Shown here: positions 13,491 through 23,506 of the stretch, in pieces
Position numbering within the stretch: the stretch's first letter is position 1
How the letters are laid out: the number at the start of each line of letters is the position of its first letter
Source of the DNA: a virus
Length of the DNA stretch: 25,846 nt
Direction: 5' to 3' (one strand)
IMG/VR virus record: IMGVR_UViG_3300042691_021874
Location: 1 to 25,846 of that record
Notes under the pieces: generated by a model
What the model saw: the letters and a program-made list of their open reading frames with translations, nothing else
What the model was told of the DNA's origin: nothing
Databases searched by the model: none
Made by a program: the position numbers and the translations under genes

Positions 13491-14147
13491 TTATTGAACT
13501 TTATTTATTGTAATTGGAATAGTTAATCTAGCTCCACTATCTAAACCTACTACAGTTAATGTAGCAGAAAGCTGAGTATTTGAACCAAATAAAGTATTAA
13601 CAGTTGTTGCTCTCAAGTTAAATTGAGAACCTATTACTGTTGTAGAAACATTAGTTCCTAATGTAGTAGTTGCATTAGCAGTTGTAGCAGCAGTAGTATT
13701 AATTCCAATACCATTAAATGTTGACATTAAACGAACATCTGAAATAGTTGCTGAATATCCACTAGTTTCAAATGCTTGAGTATTGCCTAGATAATTTAAT
13801 GTTTGAGGTGTTATAGAAAGAGAAGCTCCTTGTTGTAATGTAATTCCAGAATATCCTAAATCAAGTACAGGTAATTTAGCTGTTCCACGAGGTAAAGTAG
13901 CTAATTTGTATTTCATAATTTGTGTTTCTGTTGGAAACGCTTCTAACAATGGCATGTTTTGAATAGCTTCACCATAAAATGCAGAACCAGAAGGATGGGT
14001 TGGATTATACAAAGTATAATCTATTTCATCATCTGCTAAAGCAAATTGTGTAATTCGAAAAGAACCATCATTTCTAGCTAAGAGTTCTCTTCCTTTTGTT
14101 GTTAATATAGCGTCAACTGTGACAACTTGATTATTTAAATATCCCAT
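13491..14147 (-). CDS. Conserved phage structural protein (MGYLNN family)
   Basis: This is a 218-residue protein starting MGYLNNQVVTVDAILTTKGR, followed by DGSFRITQFALADDEIDYTL. I recognise this from memory as a widespread hypothetical virion protein in uncultured marine myoviruses, near tail and baseplate genes. The C-terminal half (130-218) is Thr/Ala-rich beta-type sequence. There is no enzymatic motif. It sits between the giant structural protein and the paralogous pair. A role in the distal tail is inferred from location. Confidence 0.8.
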   Translation of the reverse strand: MGYLNNQVVTVDAILTTKGRELLARNDGSFRITQFALADDEIDYTLYNPTHPSGSAFYGEAIQNMPLLEAFPTETQIMKYKLATLPRGTAKLPVLDLGYSGITLQQGASLSITPQTLNYLGNTQAFETSGYSATISDVRLMSTFNGIGINTTAATTANATTTLGTNVSTTVIGSQFNLRATTVNTLFGSNTQLSATLTVVGLDSGARLTIPITINKVQ

Positions 14148-14157
14148 TGTTTTTTAT

Positions 14158-14166
14158 TATAAATAT
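14158..14166 (-). promoter_or_regulatory. ATATTTATA motif in the 36-base spacer
   Basis: On the coding strand ATATTTATA (followed by ATAAAAAAC) lies 10 bases before the ATG at 14147, in an A/T-only-like spacer between the giant gene and the MGYLNN gene. It resembles copies at 21648 and 24264, both also followed by AT. Confidence 0.35.
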
Positions 14167-14183
14167 ATTATATTAATAAATAC

Positions 14184-17100
14184 TTACCCAATCAACCCCT
14201 TTTCAGTAAGAAGTTTAACATATTCATCAGTATTTTTATCTAATTTTGGAATTACATACTCTGGGGTAAGAATAAATGAATTTGGAGAGGCACCATTTGT
14301 AGGCCTAAACCCTTCAAATATTATTTGAGAAGAATCTTCTACATACCTTCTAATTAAAAAATGATCTAAATTAAATACTGAGGTACTAGCACTTATTGGA
14401 AGATTTTTATCGAAATGGACTTCAATGGATCCTGTTTGAAATATACGTCCTGAACCGCTGTCAGCAGGGGAAAATATTTTTCCTACAACATATGTAAAAT
14501 CTTCTCTTCCTTCAAATCTAAATTCATCTCCATATTGAATTGACCACGGTAACGCTATGGGATTAAATCCTGATCCTGTAATATCAGATTGTTTAACATT
14601 TGAATTATAGAGTTCAACTAATGTTTGGTTTGAAGAAGTTATAACATATGGATAACTTCCTGAGTTAGGATAACCCCAAATTGTATTAGCCCCTGAAGAT
14701 GTTACTGGGAGTGTGTAGGATGGGTATTGTAAAACTTTAAATTTTGATCCAGGATAAATTTCAAAATTAGTAAGATTAGTTTGGTAAGGAGCCCCATTTT
14801 GGTATGGATTCTGGATTATAGAGTTATAATATTTAGCATATATTCTATATAAATCATTTACTTGTAATTCAGGGTTATTTACAGTATGTTCAAAATATAT
14901 TTTACCATCTGGGGGAACTTGGCTAAGGGTACTGGCTATTAAAGTGGAATTTTTGTAAAGTAAAATTTCAGCATCATAACCATTTAGAGGAACATCTATT
15001 CCAGCAACATTTTCTGTTCCTAATACTGTTAGTTCAACATTAAATGTTAAATTAACTCCATCTATTACAGCATTTAATGGAACTTGATACCCATTAGAGC
15101 TTAAATAAGAGCCACCATATGTGCTAGTATTAAATTGAACTAATGTTACTGTGTTTGGAGTAGATACATTATCTATAGTATTTTTACCAAATAAAGCAGT
15201 ATAATTTCCAACATTTCCTGTATCAGAAGGAACAATATCTTCAAAACTCATTGTTGTATTCCATTGTGCATTTGGAGCACTTCCTGATTGAGTATAAAGA
15301 ATGGGCTCAATTCTATATCCTCCTCTAATTATATTTCTAAATTGGTTTTCTACTCCACCTTGATTTCCTGATTGGCCTAGAATAGAAGAATATCTAAATC
15401 TGTCTCCTGATGGGAAGTTTTGTTGGACAGTAGGTAAAGAAATATTTGAAATATTAGGTGTAGAAATATTTCCATCTTGATCAATTAAATACTTAATTGT
15501 AAATGCAGAAGCATTCATTTTTTCAGGGGCATAACTTCCATCCATGTAACCATAAGCAACATATGATTTTAAATTTTCAACAGTTGGAAGTTTACCAAAA
15601 GTACCACTATCACCTTCCGTCCACTTATTTAGTTTTTGAGAAGTTGATTTTGAACCTTCATATCTAGGTATAGTTACACGTTTTGAAGTATAATTTGAAT
15701 CTTGTACTTTTGCTCTAGTTGCACTTCCACTTATAATATAACCAAAATTAACTGGCTCTGTTAACCCTGCTGAATAATCAACGTCCATATAATAGGAACT
15801 GTCTCTTAATTCAAAAGCATTATTTAATAATGCATTTTCATCACTATTGTAGAAATTTGGGGTTGTAATGTATGGTTCTAAAATTGTAGGTTCACAACTT
15901 GAGGCACTTACTGCTCTACTTTGAGTAATTAATAAACTACCTGATTTTAAAACAGGGGTAGAACCTCCAGTAACATTTCTAGTAAGAGCAAGAAAATAAA
16001 TATCATTTTGTAAAGGATATACTAATGAAGATGTAAAAGTAGTTGTTGTTACTGTTGTTAAATTAATCCCAGAAATTTGATTTATAGTAGAAAAATTACC
16101 ATTTCTGTATAATCTAAGAGCTAAAGTACCTGATCCATTAGTAGTAGATGAACCTGAAGTAGTAATAGATGCTGAAAAAGCTAATGGAGTATTTGGAGTA
16201 TTTTCTAGGGTAAAGTAACCAAATGTTGAATTAAAATACGGAGTTCCATAATGGGATGCATTTCCTGTTACTGAAGTCCATAAATTAATTCTGTCTTGGA
16301 ATGGGTTTAAGATTGAAGGGTCATTTATATTTTTAGTAGTTCCTTTTGAGGCGGAAACAGTATAGTCAAATACTTGATTAGGCCATTGAGAAGGACTATA
16401 TAATTGGGTTTGACTTAATTGATATAAATAATAATTAGGTTGTTCATTTAAAACTGTTAAATTGTATGGAATATATAAATTGTAGAAAGGAATATATATT
16501 AAAACTTTATTTATATCTCCTAAAGCAATTGTATTATCATTTCCGTTGCAATCAATTTTAGATATTTTTAAATATTTTGTTGAAAATATATTTGGGTTTA
16601 ATGATCCTAAAAAGAATGTATTTTCATAAAAAAACAATATTTCTCCATCTTGTGGTGAAGTAATATTGTTTAAAAAATTACTTTCAAATATAGAAGTTTC
16701 AACACTTGAAGTTCCATAATAATGAACTTGTTTATATTCAAATTCTTGATTACTTATTGGATAAGCCTCATTTAATATTCCATTTGATACTATTATATTA
16801 GATCCACTAAATTCACCGTTGTAAAACTCATCTTGATTATCGTGCAATACAAGTACTGAACCTGAAGGGGTTTGTATGGTTTCATACCAACTTTGAGATG
16901 TATTTAAAATAGAGTTAAATGTATCAAATACACCCCCTGTTCCACCACTAAAATTTTCTACAGTACCTGGTTCATAATTGTTCCAAGTTGGTTTTAAAGT
17001 GCCTGAAATATCTAAATCTTCCCATTCTATTTGAGGTTGAGGATATTTATTTCTTTCAAGTAAATGTTGCTTAATTACGATTCCAGAGGCAAGACTTGTA

Positions 17101-20100
17101 CGTGCAGGTACAAAATCTCTAATCATTTTAAATAATGAATTATCAAAGAATTTAATTAAACGTATAAAATCTGTTAAATTGTAATTTGAAGTATATTTTT
17201 CAAAATATTCGTTTCTTAATTGATCCAATGCAGGATATGTAGTTGCAGAAGATGATCTTAATCTTGGATCACCAATAAATTCCCCTATATTAAATGAACC
17301 AATTTGATCCATTATATCTTCATTTATCTCATTTTGTGGTGAAAATGCTACCTCTAAGTAATTTATATTTTGAGTATAGCTTTGAGATATATTTGCCATT
17401 TGAGATAATGACATAAATGGTGATAAAGTATCTCCTTCAGGTAATACATTATTTTCTATTCTAATTTTATCCGAAATAGCATTTCTAATACCTGCTATTG
17501 GTTGATCGTAAAAGAAATATTCTTCATTTGGAGTAAAAACTGGAGGATAAAAAAAAGTAAAATTACTATCAGAAACAAATGATTGAGTTGGGATCCAAGA
17601 TCCTGTTATTTTAGGATGAATTGAAGTAGAACCAGTATAAAGTTCACCTCCTAAAGATGCTCTAAATAAGAGTTCATTTGGTCCGCTATTTAATGAATTT
17701 CCTTCAATTGAATAAGGATTCATAATATAGTCCTTAAATACACTTTCACTTATAGGATTAGCATAATATCTAATTTCTTGATAGGAGCCTGAAAATGCTT
17801 TATATTGGGTAAGGGTATTATTTCCTCTACCAAAAACAGAACCATTAGTGGGTAAAGCCCAAGCTAAAGTTGAGTCTTCTGTTATTGAGGCAGTACTAAA
17901 AAATCCTAGTAAAGTTCCGTTATCTCCACCTTCATATATTTTATTTCCTGCAGATAGCCCAAAATCATCTCCGTTTCTAGTTATCATAACAGACCACCAC
18001 CCCTCATCAAAAAATGGGAGATATATACTAGCTGATGAGTTGGGGTAATTAATATAATCCGGGATAAAAGTTAGAGTAGCATATTGGTAATATGGGTCTA
18101 TTATAGATCCACTATAAGAACCACTAGTATATCCTGATCCAGTATAAGTTAAAAGAAGATTTGTTGGGGAACTACCAACATCATTAAGATACCATAAACT
18201 TTGAGAGTATGGAATATTTGTTTGAGGTAATCCATTAGTTTTAAATCTAAAGGTTAATGTTGAAGGAACATTATCTGGGGAGTTCCAGTCTGAGGTAAGT
18301 TCCCATGGAGTAGTAATATAATTACTTCCCGTAGTATAAAAAGCGTAATTGAATTCATTTTGCCAATAATCCCAATCATTTGAATCTACTTTATCTTTAC
18401 CTCCATATTCATTAATTCTTAATATAGTATCAGGAATACCATATGAGGTAATTAAAGCGCGCAAACCAGGTAAAGTACCTTTTGATTTAAGTAGGTATGG
18501 TAAATTATGGTAAATACGTTTGTATAACGATTTATTTACATCATCTAACGGCATATAGTCATTAGATGCTGAAATAAATTGATCAATATATTCAAATCCA
18601 GAGGGTGTAGGTAAGGATCCTGTTATATTTGGGAAAGGGAATAAACCCCCTTCAGGAGTTAAACCTAAAAATGCAGTATACAAATCATCATTGGAAAAAT
18701 TATTTTGATATAATTTAATCCCAAAATCACGAATAGCATCTGCAACTATATCTTTAGATACACCATATTCTAAACGGTTATCCGCATTATATTTTTCAGT
18801 AACATCCTTATAATATATCCAAATATTATCGTAAAATTGTCCTACCATATTTACAAATAACTCATATTGAGCATTGTTTGGATCATCTCTTAAATATTCA
18901 GGTATAGAATAATAAAGATTATTTGGATTATCGTTATCATAAACAGAAGCTGAAAGAAGTAAACCTCCATAATATGGGTTATATTCATTAGTACTTCCTA
19001 TCCATGATAAAACTTGTGGTGTGGTTGATTTTGCTAATTCATATGGTTTTTCTGTGTTGGTTTTAGGCCAAGCATATGAACTACTTTCATAATATAGAAA
19101 ATAATCATAACCATCAAAATTAGTTATAATATTATCTATTTTAGATTGGTAATATACAACACTTCCACTTATGTCAGAATTAATTGTATTATTTAATAGA
19201 GCTATTGAAGATGAATATTGTTCAATTAATTGGATTTTAGAGTAAAAATTTTCTAATCTAGTTTGAACTGAACTAAAATGGGTAAATTCTGAAAAGTTGG
19301 TGTAATCTACATTTATATCTATTTCTTTTTCTTCAAGTAAACTATTTAGTTGTTGTTGGGAACTAGTTAAAGATGTAGTTACTAAATCAGTATATGAAAG
19401 TTCTATAGTTGAATTATTAACTTGATCTTTTAAATCTAAATTAAAATTAGGTCCTTGAATAGATGTAGTATCATTAGGAACAAAAATTTCATCCTCAAAT
19501 GCTATCTGATATGCTATAGAATCTTCAAATGAAGTAACAATCCATAAAGTAGAATTAATATCGAATTCATCTGGAAGTGGTTCGTATAATTTAATAAGGA
19601 TTGTAGAGTTGGTAGTATCTTGGAGATCAAGAGCTATATTATTAGCAATAATTAAATTATTGTTTCCAAAATTTAAATAAAAATCTACAAAATAATCACT
19701 TTCTTGTCTTTCTTGAATAAATTTATTTGTTTGTTCAATTAATGAAAGTTCATCTAATGTATTGCTATCTAATCTAATTTCTGTTCTATCATTTGATATT
19801 TCAGATATATAAAGTTGTTCAAGATTAGATCCTACTTTTTTATTTAAAAAATTATAATAAGTATTATATTCTCCAATATCAAAACCAGCATCTATTAACG
19901 ATTGTGATGGTTCTACATAAATAGAAGAAAACTCATTACTTAATGATGATTGACCATCATTCAATATAGTGTAATCTACAAAGTTAAAATCTGTATAAAG
20001 AATATCTTTATCAAGAGAATATACAAAAAATTCAATATAACTTTGAGAAGAAAAATTATTATTTACATCAAATGAAGATATCAAATTAGTTTCTCGAGTT

Positions 20101-20156
20101 TCATATGTTTGAGATATGAAATCTAAAGCATTTATTTGAGTAACTGTTACTGCCAT
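14184..20156 (-). CDS. Giant virion structural protein with LamG-like domain, probable baseplate/tail component
   Basis: This is a 1990-residue protein. The N-terminal 500 residues are beta/helix mixed with a coiled-coil-like stretch near 260-330. Around 545-590 is a conserved block (NLPYLLKSKGTLPGLRALI, TSYGIPDTILRINEYGG). Residues about 615-825 form a LamG/concanavalin-like domain (STLTFRFKTNG, EGWWSVMITRNGDDFGL, SGSYQEIRYYANPIS). Near 985-1035 is FFDNSLFKMIRDFVPARTSL, then IVIKQHLLERNKY, which I recall from equally large proteins of Bacteroidota and marine phages. The C-terminus is beta-rich. It takes the place where T4 has the large wedge protein gp7 and other distal tail genes, but I see no sequence match to gp7. 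Glycan binding by the LamG-like domain is inferred. Confidence 0.85.
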   Translation of the reverse strand: MAVTVTQINALDFISQTYETRETNLISSFDVNNNFSSQSYIEFFVYSLDKDILYTDFNFVDYTILNDGQSSLSNEFSSIYVEPSQSLIDAGFDIGEYNTYYNFLNKKVGSNLEQLYISEISNDRTEIRLDSNTLDELSLIEQTNKFIQERQESDYFVDFYLNFGNNNLIIANNIALDLQDTTNSTILIKLYEPLPDEFDINSTLWIVTSFEDSIAYQIAFEDEIFVPNDTTSIQGPNFNLDLKDQVNNSTIELSYTDLVTTSLTSSQQQLNSLLEEKEIDINVDYTNFSEFTHFSSVQTRLENFYSKIQLIEQYSSSIALLNNTINSDISGSVVYYQSKIDNIITNFDGYDYFLYYESSSYAWPKTNTEKPYELAKSTTPQVLSWIGSTNEYNPYYGGLLLSASVYDNDNPNNLYYSIPEYLRDDPNNAQYELFVNMVGQFYDNIWIYYKDVTEKYNADNRLEYGVSKDIVADAIRDFGIKLYQNNFSNDDLYTAFLGLTPEGGLFPFPNITGSLPTPSGFEYIDQFISASNDYMPLDDVNKSLYKRIYHNLPYLLKSKGTLPGLRALITSYGIPDTILRINEYGGKDKVDSNDWDYWQNEFNYAFYTTGSNYITTPWELTSDWNSPDNVPSTLTFRFKTNGLPQTNIPYSQSLWYLNDVGSSPTNLLLTYTGSGYTSGSYSGSIIDPYYQYATLTFIPDYINYPNSSASIYLPFFDEGWWSVMITRNGDDFGLSAGNKIYEGGDNGTLLGFFSTASITEDSTLAWALPTNGSVFGRGNNTLTQYKAFSGSYQEIRYYANPISESVFKDYIMNPYSIEGNSLNSGPNELLFRASLGGELYTGSTSIHPKITGSWIPTQSFVSDSNFTFFYPPVFTPNEEYFFYDQPIAGIRNAISDKIRIENNVLPEGDTLSPFMSLSQMANISQSYTQNINYLEVAFSPQNEINEDIMDQIGSFNIGEFIGDPRLRSSSATTYPALDQLRNEYFEKYTSNYNLTDFIRLIKFFDNSLFKMIRDFVPARTSLASGIVIKQHLLERNKYPQPQIEWEDLDISGTLKPTWNNYEPGTVENFSGGTGGVFDTFNSILNTSQSWYETIQTPSGSVLVLHDNQDEFYNGEFSGSNIIVSNGILNEAYPISNQEFEYKQVHYYGTSSVETSIFESNFLNNITSPQDGEILFFYENTFFLGSLNPNIFSTKYLKISKIDCNGNDNTIALGDINKVLIYIPFYNLYIPYNLTVLNEQPNYYLYQLSQTQLYSPSQWPNQVFDYTVSASKGTTKNINDPSILNPFQDRINLWTSVTGNASHYGTPYFNSTFGYFTLENTPNTPLAFSASITTSGSSTTNGSGTLALRLYRNGNFSTINQISGINLTTVTTTTFTSSLVYPLQNDIYFLALTRNVTGGSTPVLKSGSLLITQSRAVSASSCEPTILEPYITTPNFYNSDENALLNNAFELRDSSYYMDVDYSAGLTEPVNFGYIISGSATRAKVQDSNYTSKRVTIPRYEGSKSTSQKLNKWTEGDSGTFGKLPTVENLKSYVAYGYMDGSYAPEKMNASAFTIKYLIDQDGNISTPNISNISLPTVQQNFPSGDRFRYSSILGQSGNQGGVENQFRNIIRGGYRIEPILYTQSGSAPNAQWNTTMSFEDIVPSDTGNVGNYTALFGKNTIDNVSTPNTVTLVQFNTSTYGGSYLSSNGYQVPLNAVIDGVNLTFNVELTVLGTENVAGIDVPLNGYDAEILLYKNSTLIASTLSQVPPDGKIYFEHTVNNPELQVNDLYRIYAKYYNSIIQNPYQNGAPYQTNLTNFEIYPGSKFKVLQYPSYTLPVTSSGANTIWGYPNSGSYPYVITSSNQTLVELYNSNVKQSDITGSGFNPIALPWSIQYGDEFRFEGREDFTYVVGKIFSPADSGSGRIFQTGSIEVHFDKNLPISASTSVFNLDHFLIRRYVEDSSQIIFEGFRPTNGASPNSFILTPEYVIPKLDKNTDEYVKLLTEKGLIG

Positions 20157-20518
20157 TATTGTGGATTAGCTAAGGGGGTTCCTGTTTGTAATTCTATTAT
20201 TTGTTTTTGAGCATCAAGCAATTCTGTTCTTAATTGAGCTATTTCAGCCTGAAGTGCTTCTATTTCTTCTTGATTTGCTTCAAAACCTATATATTCACTA
20301 CTTTGTTTAATTAAATACTCATGTGAATTAACAACTCCTAATTCCGGTATATCATAAAACATTTCATTATACATGTTAAAAAAATCATTTACTGTTGGTT
20401 GATTTTCAATTTGTTCATTTATAGGTTGAACTCCTAATTGAGTAAAAGAGGTATTAATTACCTTCTCATATTGTAATTTATTATATACTTGTTTATTAAA
20501 TGAAATATTTTCAGCCAT
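20156..20518 (-). CDS. Small coiled-coil structural protein
   Basis: This is a 120-residue protein with a globular N-terminal part (SFNKQVYNKLQYEKVINTSF) and a C-terminal coiled coil at about 83-112 (EEIEALQAEIAQLRTELL, then KQIIELQ). It overlaps both neighbours by TAATG-type junctions, so its amount is probably coupled to the DNRLRE-like protein before it and the giant protein after it. Oligomerisation or a chaperone/linker role for the giant protein is plausible but not shown. Confidence 0.75.
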   Translation of the reverse strand: MAENISFNKQVYNKLQYEKVINTSFTQLGVQPINEQIENQPTVNDFFNMYNEMFYDIPELGVVNSHEYLIKQSSEYIGFEANQEEIEALQAEIAQLRTELLDAQKQIIELQTGTPLANPQ

Positions 20519-21633
20519 TAGTTAATAACTTTAAAATAATAATTATCATCAAATATTAAAGTAGAATTATTAATTATTGTTTTAATTAATATCTTGTAAT
20601 ACCTTTCAGGTTCTAATCCACTCATGTAAATATCAAAATAATTACCAATTGAATCAGAACTAATTTGAGTATATTGATCATCGAAATTAATAACAAATTC
20701 ATTAGTAGCCAAGTCTTTTACAGCATAGTATGAAGAAGTTGGTAAATAATTTAAATTAGTAAATAATGAAGATGTTTGATATACTCTAGCAGGATATAAA
20801 GGGCTTACATTTATGTAAAATCTATTAACACTTTCTGGGGTAAATGTCCCAGGATTTTCAGCTAAAGACATTTTTAAATTTGTAGTAGTAACTACTGGGG
20901 ATGATCCTGTGATAATTGAGGAATAATCTCTCCATCTAAATTCTAGTTGTGGGGGATAAATTGTATTAGTATCAACACTGTAATATTTTAATATAGGTTG
21001 AATATCTTTATCGGAATTAAATTCTTGAGATCCAGTTAATTTAACTATAAATCCATAATTTGGAATAGAAGAACTATACCAAGCATTTACTATATTACTT
21101 ACATCTAATTCAATATCTTTTACAGTACGTAAACCAAATGATTCAGTAACTTTAAAATTAGATCCTGTATACCAGTTACCTCCTCCAATGCTTATGTAAT
21201 TGGAATTAAATGAACTTGTAAAATAATATCCACTATTTGAACCACTTCCCAGCCAATAACCTGAACCTGAAAGTAAAGGGTAATACCAAGAAGCACCATC
21301 TGTAGTTTGGGGGGAATCTAAATAATATCCTGTCCCGTTATTCCATTGTTGAGCTAAAGTTAATACTTCAATAGAAGTGTCAGCATTTATTCCCTCAGCG
21401 GTGGCTATAAAACTTTTAAAATATACTTTATATGAATCACCAGATATTTTATTATTTATAATATCTTGTATTTCCTCAGTATCAAATTGAGTTAAAAATC
21501 TTGAAGCACCAGGGTTACCATCTAAATTCAGAGTATTTGTAGTTTCACAAATAGCATCTAAACCAGTGTTCATTAGGGGGTAATTAGAATATAAAGTAGT
21601 ATCCTTTGTAGGGAAAATTTTATAAACAGCCAT
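20518..21633 (-). CDS. DNRLRE-like structural protein
   Basis: This is a 371-residue protein. Residues 1-210 resemble the DNRLRE/carbohydrate-binding-type beta domain: IFPTKDTTLYSNYP, then NTGLDAI, SRFLTQFD, YKVYFKSFIA, IEVLTLAQQWNNGTGY and LDVSNIVNAWYSSSIPNYGF. The order of ADT-like strand, SRxLxxFD, W and V..W..... is as in that family. Residues 225-371 are a second beta domain ending YYKILIKTI and DDNYYFKVIN. It lies between gp6-like and giant structural proteins, so it is most likely a baseplate or fibre-attached virion protein. Sugar binding is an inference. Confidence 0.8.
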   Translation of the reverse strand: MAVYKIFPTKDTTLYSNYPLMNTGLDAICETTNTLNLDGNPGASRFLTQFDTEEIQDIINNKISGDSYKVYFKSFIATAEGINADTSIEVLTLAQQWNNGTGYYLDSPQTTDGASWYYPLLSGSGYWLGSGSNSGYYFTSSFNSNYISIGGGNWYTGSNFKVTESFGLRTVKDIELDVSNIVNAWYSSSIPNYGFIVKLTGSQEFNSDKDIQPILKYYSVDTNTIYPPQLEFRWRDYSSIITGSSPVVTTTNLKMSLAENPGTFTPESVNRFYINVSPLYPARVYQTSSLFTNLNYLPTSSYYAVKDLATNEFVINFDDQYTQISSDSIGNYFDIYMSGLEPERYYKILIKTIINNSTLIFDDNYYFKVIN

Positions 21634-21647
21634 TTATAATATTTTAT

Positions 21648-21656
21648 TATAAATAT
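21648..21656 (-). promoter_or_regulatory. ATATTTATA motif upstream of the DNRLRE-like gene
   Basis: On the coding strand ATATTTATAATAAAA lies with its core 14 bases before the ATG at 21633, in an intergenic spacer of 27 bases. The extended ATATTTATAATAAAA is shared with the copy at 14158. Confidence 0.35.
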
Positions 21657-21660
21657 GCAA

Positions 21661-23505
21661 TTATAAAGGAACTACTCTACCTTTTATATCAGTATCAGGA
21701 TATCTTATTTCAAAAATACTAGGATCTAATGAAGGATATATTACTTGGTTTTGAGTAGCAGCTGTTATATCATATGCATATTGAGAATATCCTTGGGTTG
21801 AACCTGCTTTATTTACAATAGAAATGTTTTTTACGGTCTGTACTCCTTTAATTTTGCTTAAAAGAACATATAAATCTTTTAAAAATATAGGTTGATTTAA
21901 TTGCCAATTGTCTGTGTTAAAATATAATTTTAATGAATTTATACAATTTAATAAAACTTCATTGTTATTATATTCTGGAAGTACTATGATTTCAAAATTT
22001 ACTCCTATATTGATTATAAAGGCATCTCTTATTTCTATATTATCACCAATCATTCTGTATTGGGATAAGTAAGTTCTTAGATTATTTTTTAATGTGTTAG
22101 TAGCATAATCTAATTTACCTGTAGAATTTTGGGAAAGAACATATAGATTTAAAGTTTCAATTGTTGAAACTTGATTATCTGTTAGTTTAGGTTGTTCAAT
22201 ATATGCTTTAGAAATAGTTCCATAGTCAGAAGGCATACTTAAAGCTCTAATTAAATAATCATCAGCTGTTACTGAACGTTTTTGGGAAGCTACTAAGGCT
22301 AATGAATTTTGTCTGATTTCTTCAGGAGTATCTCCTCCCTTCCCTCCAGATGCTGCTTCAGGATTAGTAACTGTTACAGAAGAAAAAATATAGTTAGCAG
22401 TAACTGGGTTTAAATTGGTTTGGGTAAAATTAATAAAACTATTATTAATACTATTTAATGTATTAGAAGAAATATTTGAATTAAGTCCCCCCCCTGTTAA
22501 ATATCTTACAGTTAAAGTAGTGTTAGAAGGTGCTATACCATATGTTCCTGTGTAAAGAAAATTTACAGGTGAATAAGCAGATGTTAATTTATCTTTTTTA
22601 AATGGTAAACCAATACCTACATTATTAGCATTTGGAGTAATTTCTTCATCTATCGTGTTTGGAGAACCTACACCAAATTGGATTTGAATATTATTTAAAG
22701 ATGTTATACGGGTAGCAAATCGTCGTTGAACTTTTTTAAGTTTTAAAAGATATGGTGTAGTATTATTACTATTAGGGTCATTTATATTAGTATTTTTAAT
22801 ACTATCTAAAACCATTTCTTGACCTAAATGATCTACTTCATACCATACATTTCCATCAGAATCAGTAATATCTAATATTTTTAAAAAATTATTAGCACTG
22901 ATGTTTATTGTAGTAAATGGAATAGGGTCTGTAAAGGCAAATGTTTCTGTGTTTAGTGTAGCTGAAATTGAGTTTCTAGATTTTTTTAAAAGATAATATT
23001 GAGGAGTGCTTCCTGCTATTTGATATACTGAAACTTCGGTTGGGTCTTGGGAGCTTGAAAGAGAAAAATCTATTTTATCTTCACATAAAAAATTAGTTCC
23101 ATCTTGGGAAGATACTATAACATTTTCTCCTAAAACTACAGCATAATCATAATCAGGAACCGTTATTCCTCCTACAACTTTGGATGGAACTTGTTGATAA
23201 AAATCTATAGTAGTTTGAGAAGCAACAGAATTTTTTGGTTTATAGCCAAACATATATGCTAAATCATATATATTATTTGTTTGTTGAGCATATTGTAAAA
23301 ATGTTTCTTGAAATTGATTATCAAGATAAAAACTTAAAATATCCCCAACGTATGCGGCTTGTTCCATAAACATCATACCAGGAGATGAAGGGGAAAAATC
23401 TGTGTATGTGTTAGGAAAATAAGTTTTAGAATATTCTATTAATCGTTGTCTTAAATCAGAAAAGTCACGATTTAAATATTTTATATCTCTATTAGTAGTA
23501 GCCAT
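21661..23505 (-). CDS. 6: Baseplate wedge protein, gp6-like (baseplate J family)
   Basis: This is a 614-residue protein. The N-terminus has the gp6/J-type signature: IKYLNRDFSDLRQRLIEYSK, then YTDFSPSSPGMMFMEQAAYV and GDILSFYLDNQFQETFL. The middle has the J-type core DYLIRALSMPSDYGTISKAY, and the C-terminal part has KLYFNTDNWQLNQPIFLKDL followed by a strand-rich end (VQTVKNISI). It is about the size of T4 gp6 (660). It forms the baseplate wedge dimer that closes the inner baseplate ring. It follows the gp25-like gene by one base, the T4 order gp25-gp6. A run of eight G at 22487-22494 encodes TGGGL. Confidence 0.9.
   Translation of the reverse strand: MATTNRDIKYLNRDFSDLRQRLIEYSKTYFPNTYTDFSPSSPGMMFMEQAAYVGDILSFYLDNQFQETFLQYAQQTNNIYDLAYMFGYKPKNSVASQTTIDFYQQVPSKVVGGITVPDYDYAVVLGENVIVSSQDGTNFLCEDKIDFSLSSSQDPTEVSVYQIAGSTPQYYLLKKSRNSISATLNTETFAFTDPIPFTTINISANNFLKILDITDSDGNVWYEVDHLGQEMVLDSIKNTNINDPNSNNTTPYLLKLKKVQRRFATRITSLNNIQIQFGVGSPNTIDEEITPNANNVGIGLPFKKDKLTSAYSPVNFLYTGTYGIAPSNTTLTVRYLTGGGLNSNISSNTLNSINNSFINFTQTNLNPVTANYIFSSVTVTNPEAASGGKGGDTPEEIRQNSLALVASQKRSVTADDYLIRALSMPSDYGTISKAYIEQPKLTDNQVSTIETLNLYVLSQNSTGKLDYATNTLKNNLRTYLSQYRMIGDNIEIRDAFIINIGVNFEIIVLPEYNNNEVLLNCINSLKLYFNTDNWQLNQPIFLKDLYVLLSKIKGVQTVKNISIVNKAGSTQGYSQYAYDITAATQNQVIYPSLDPSIFEIRYPDTDIKGRVVPL
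22487..22494 (-). other. G8 homopolymer inside gp6-like gene
   Basis: On the coding strand GGGGGGGGA encodes Gly-Gly-Gly using GGG GGG GGA in a very AT-rich genome. The same string occurs in the gp25-like gene. It is slippage-prone on paper; a shift would truncate the protein. Confidence 0.6.
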
Positions 23506-23506
23506 T

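Noticed and set aside
17848-18048. Plus-strand ORF of 66 residues inside the giant gene
   Set aside because: Shadow frame opposite the LamG-like coding region; no motif.
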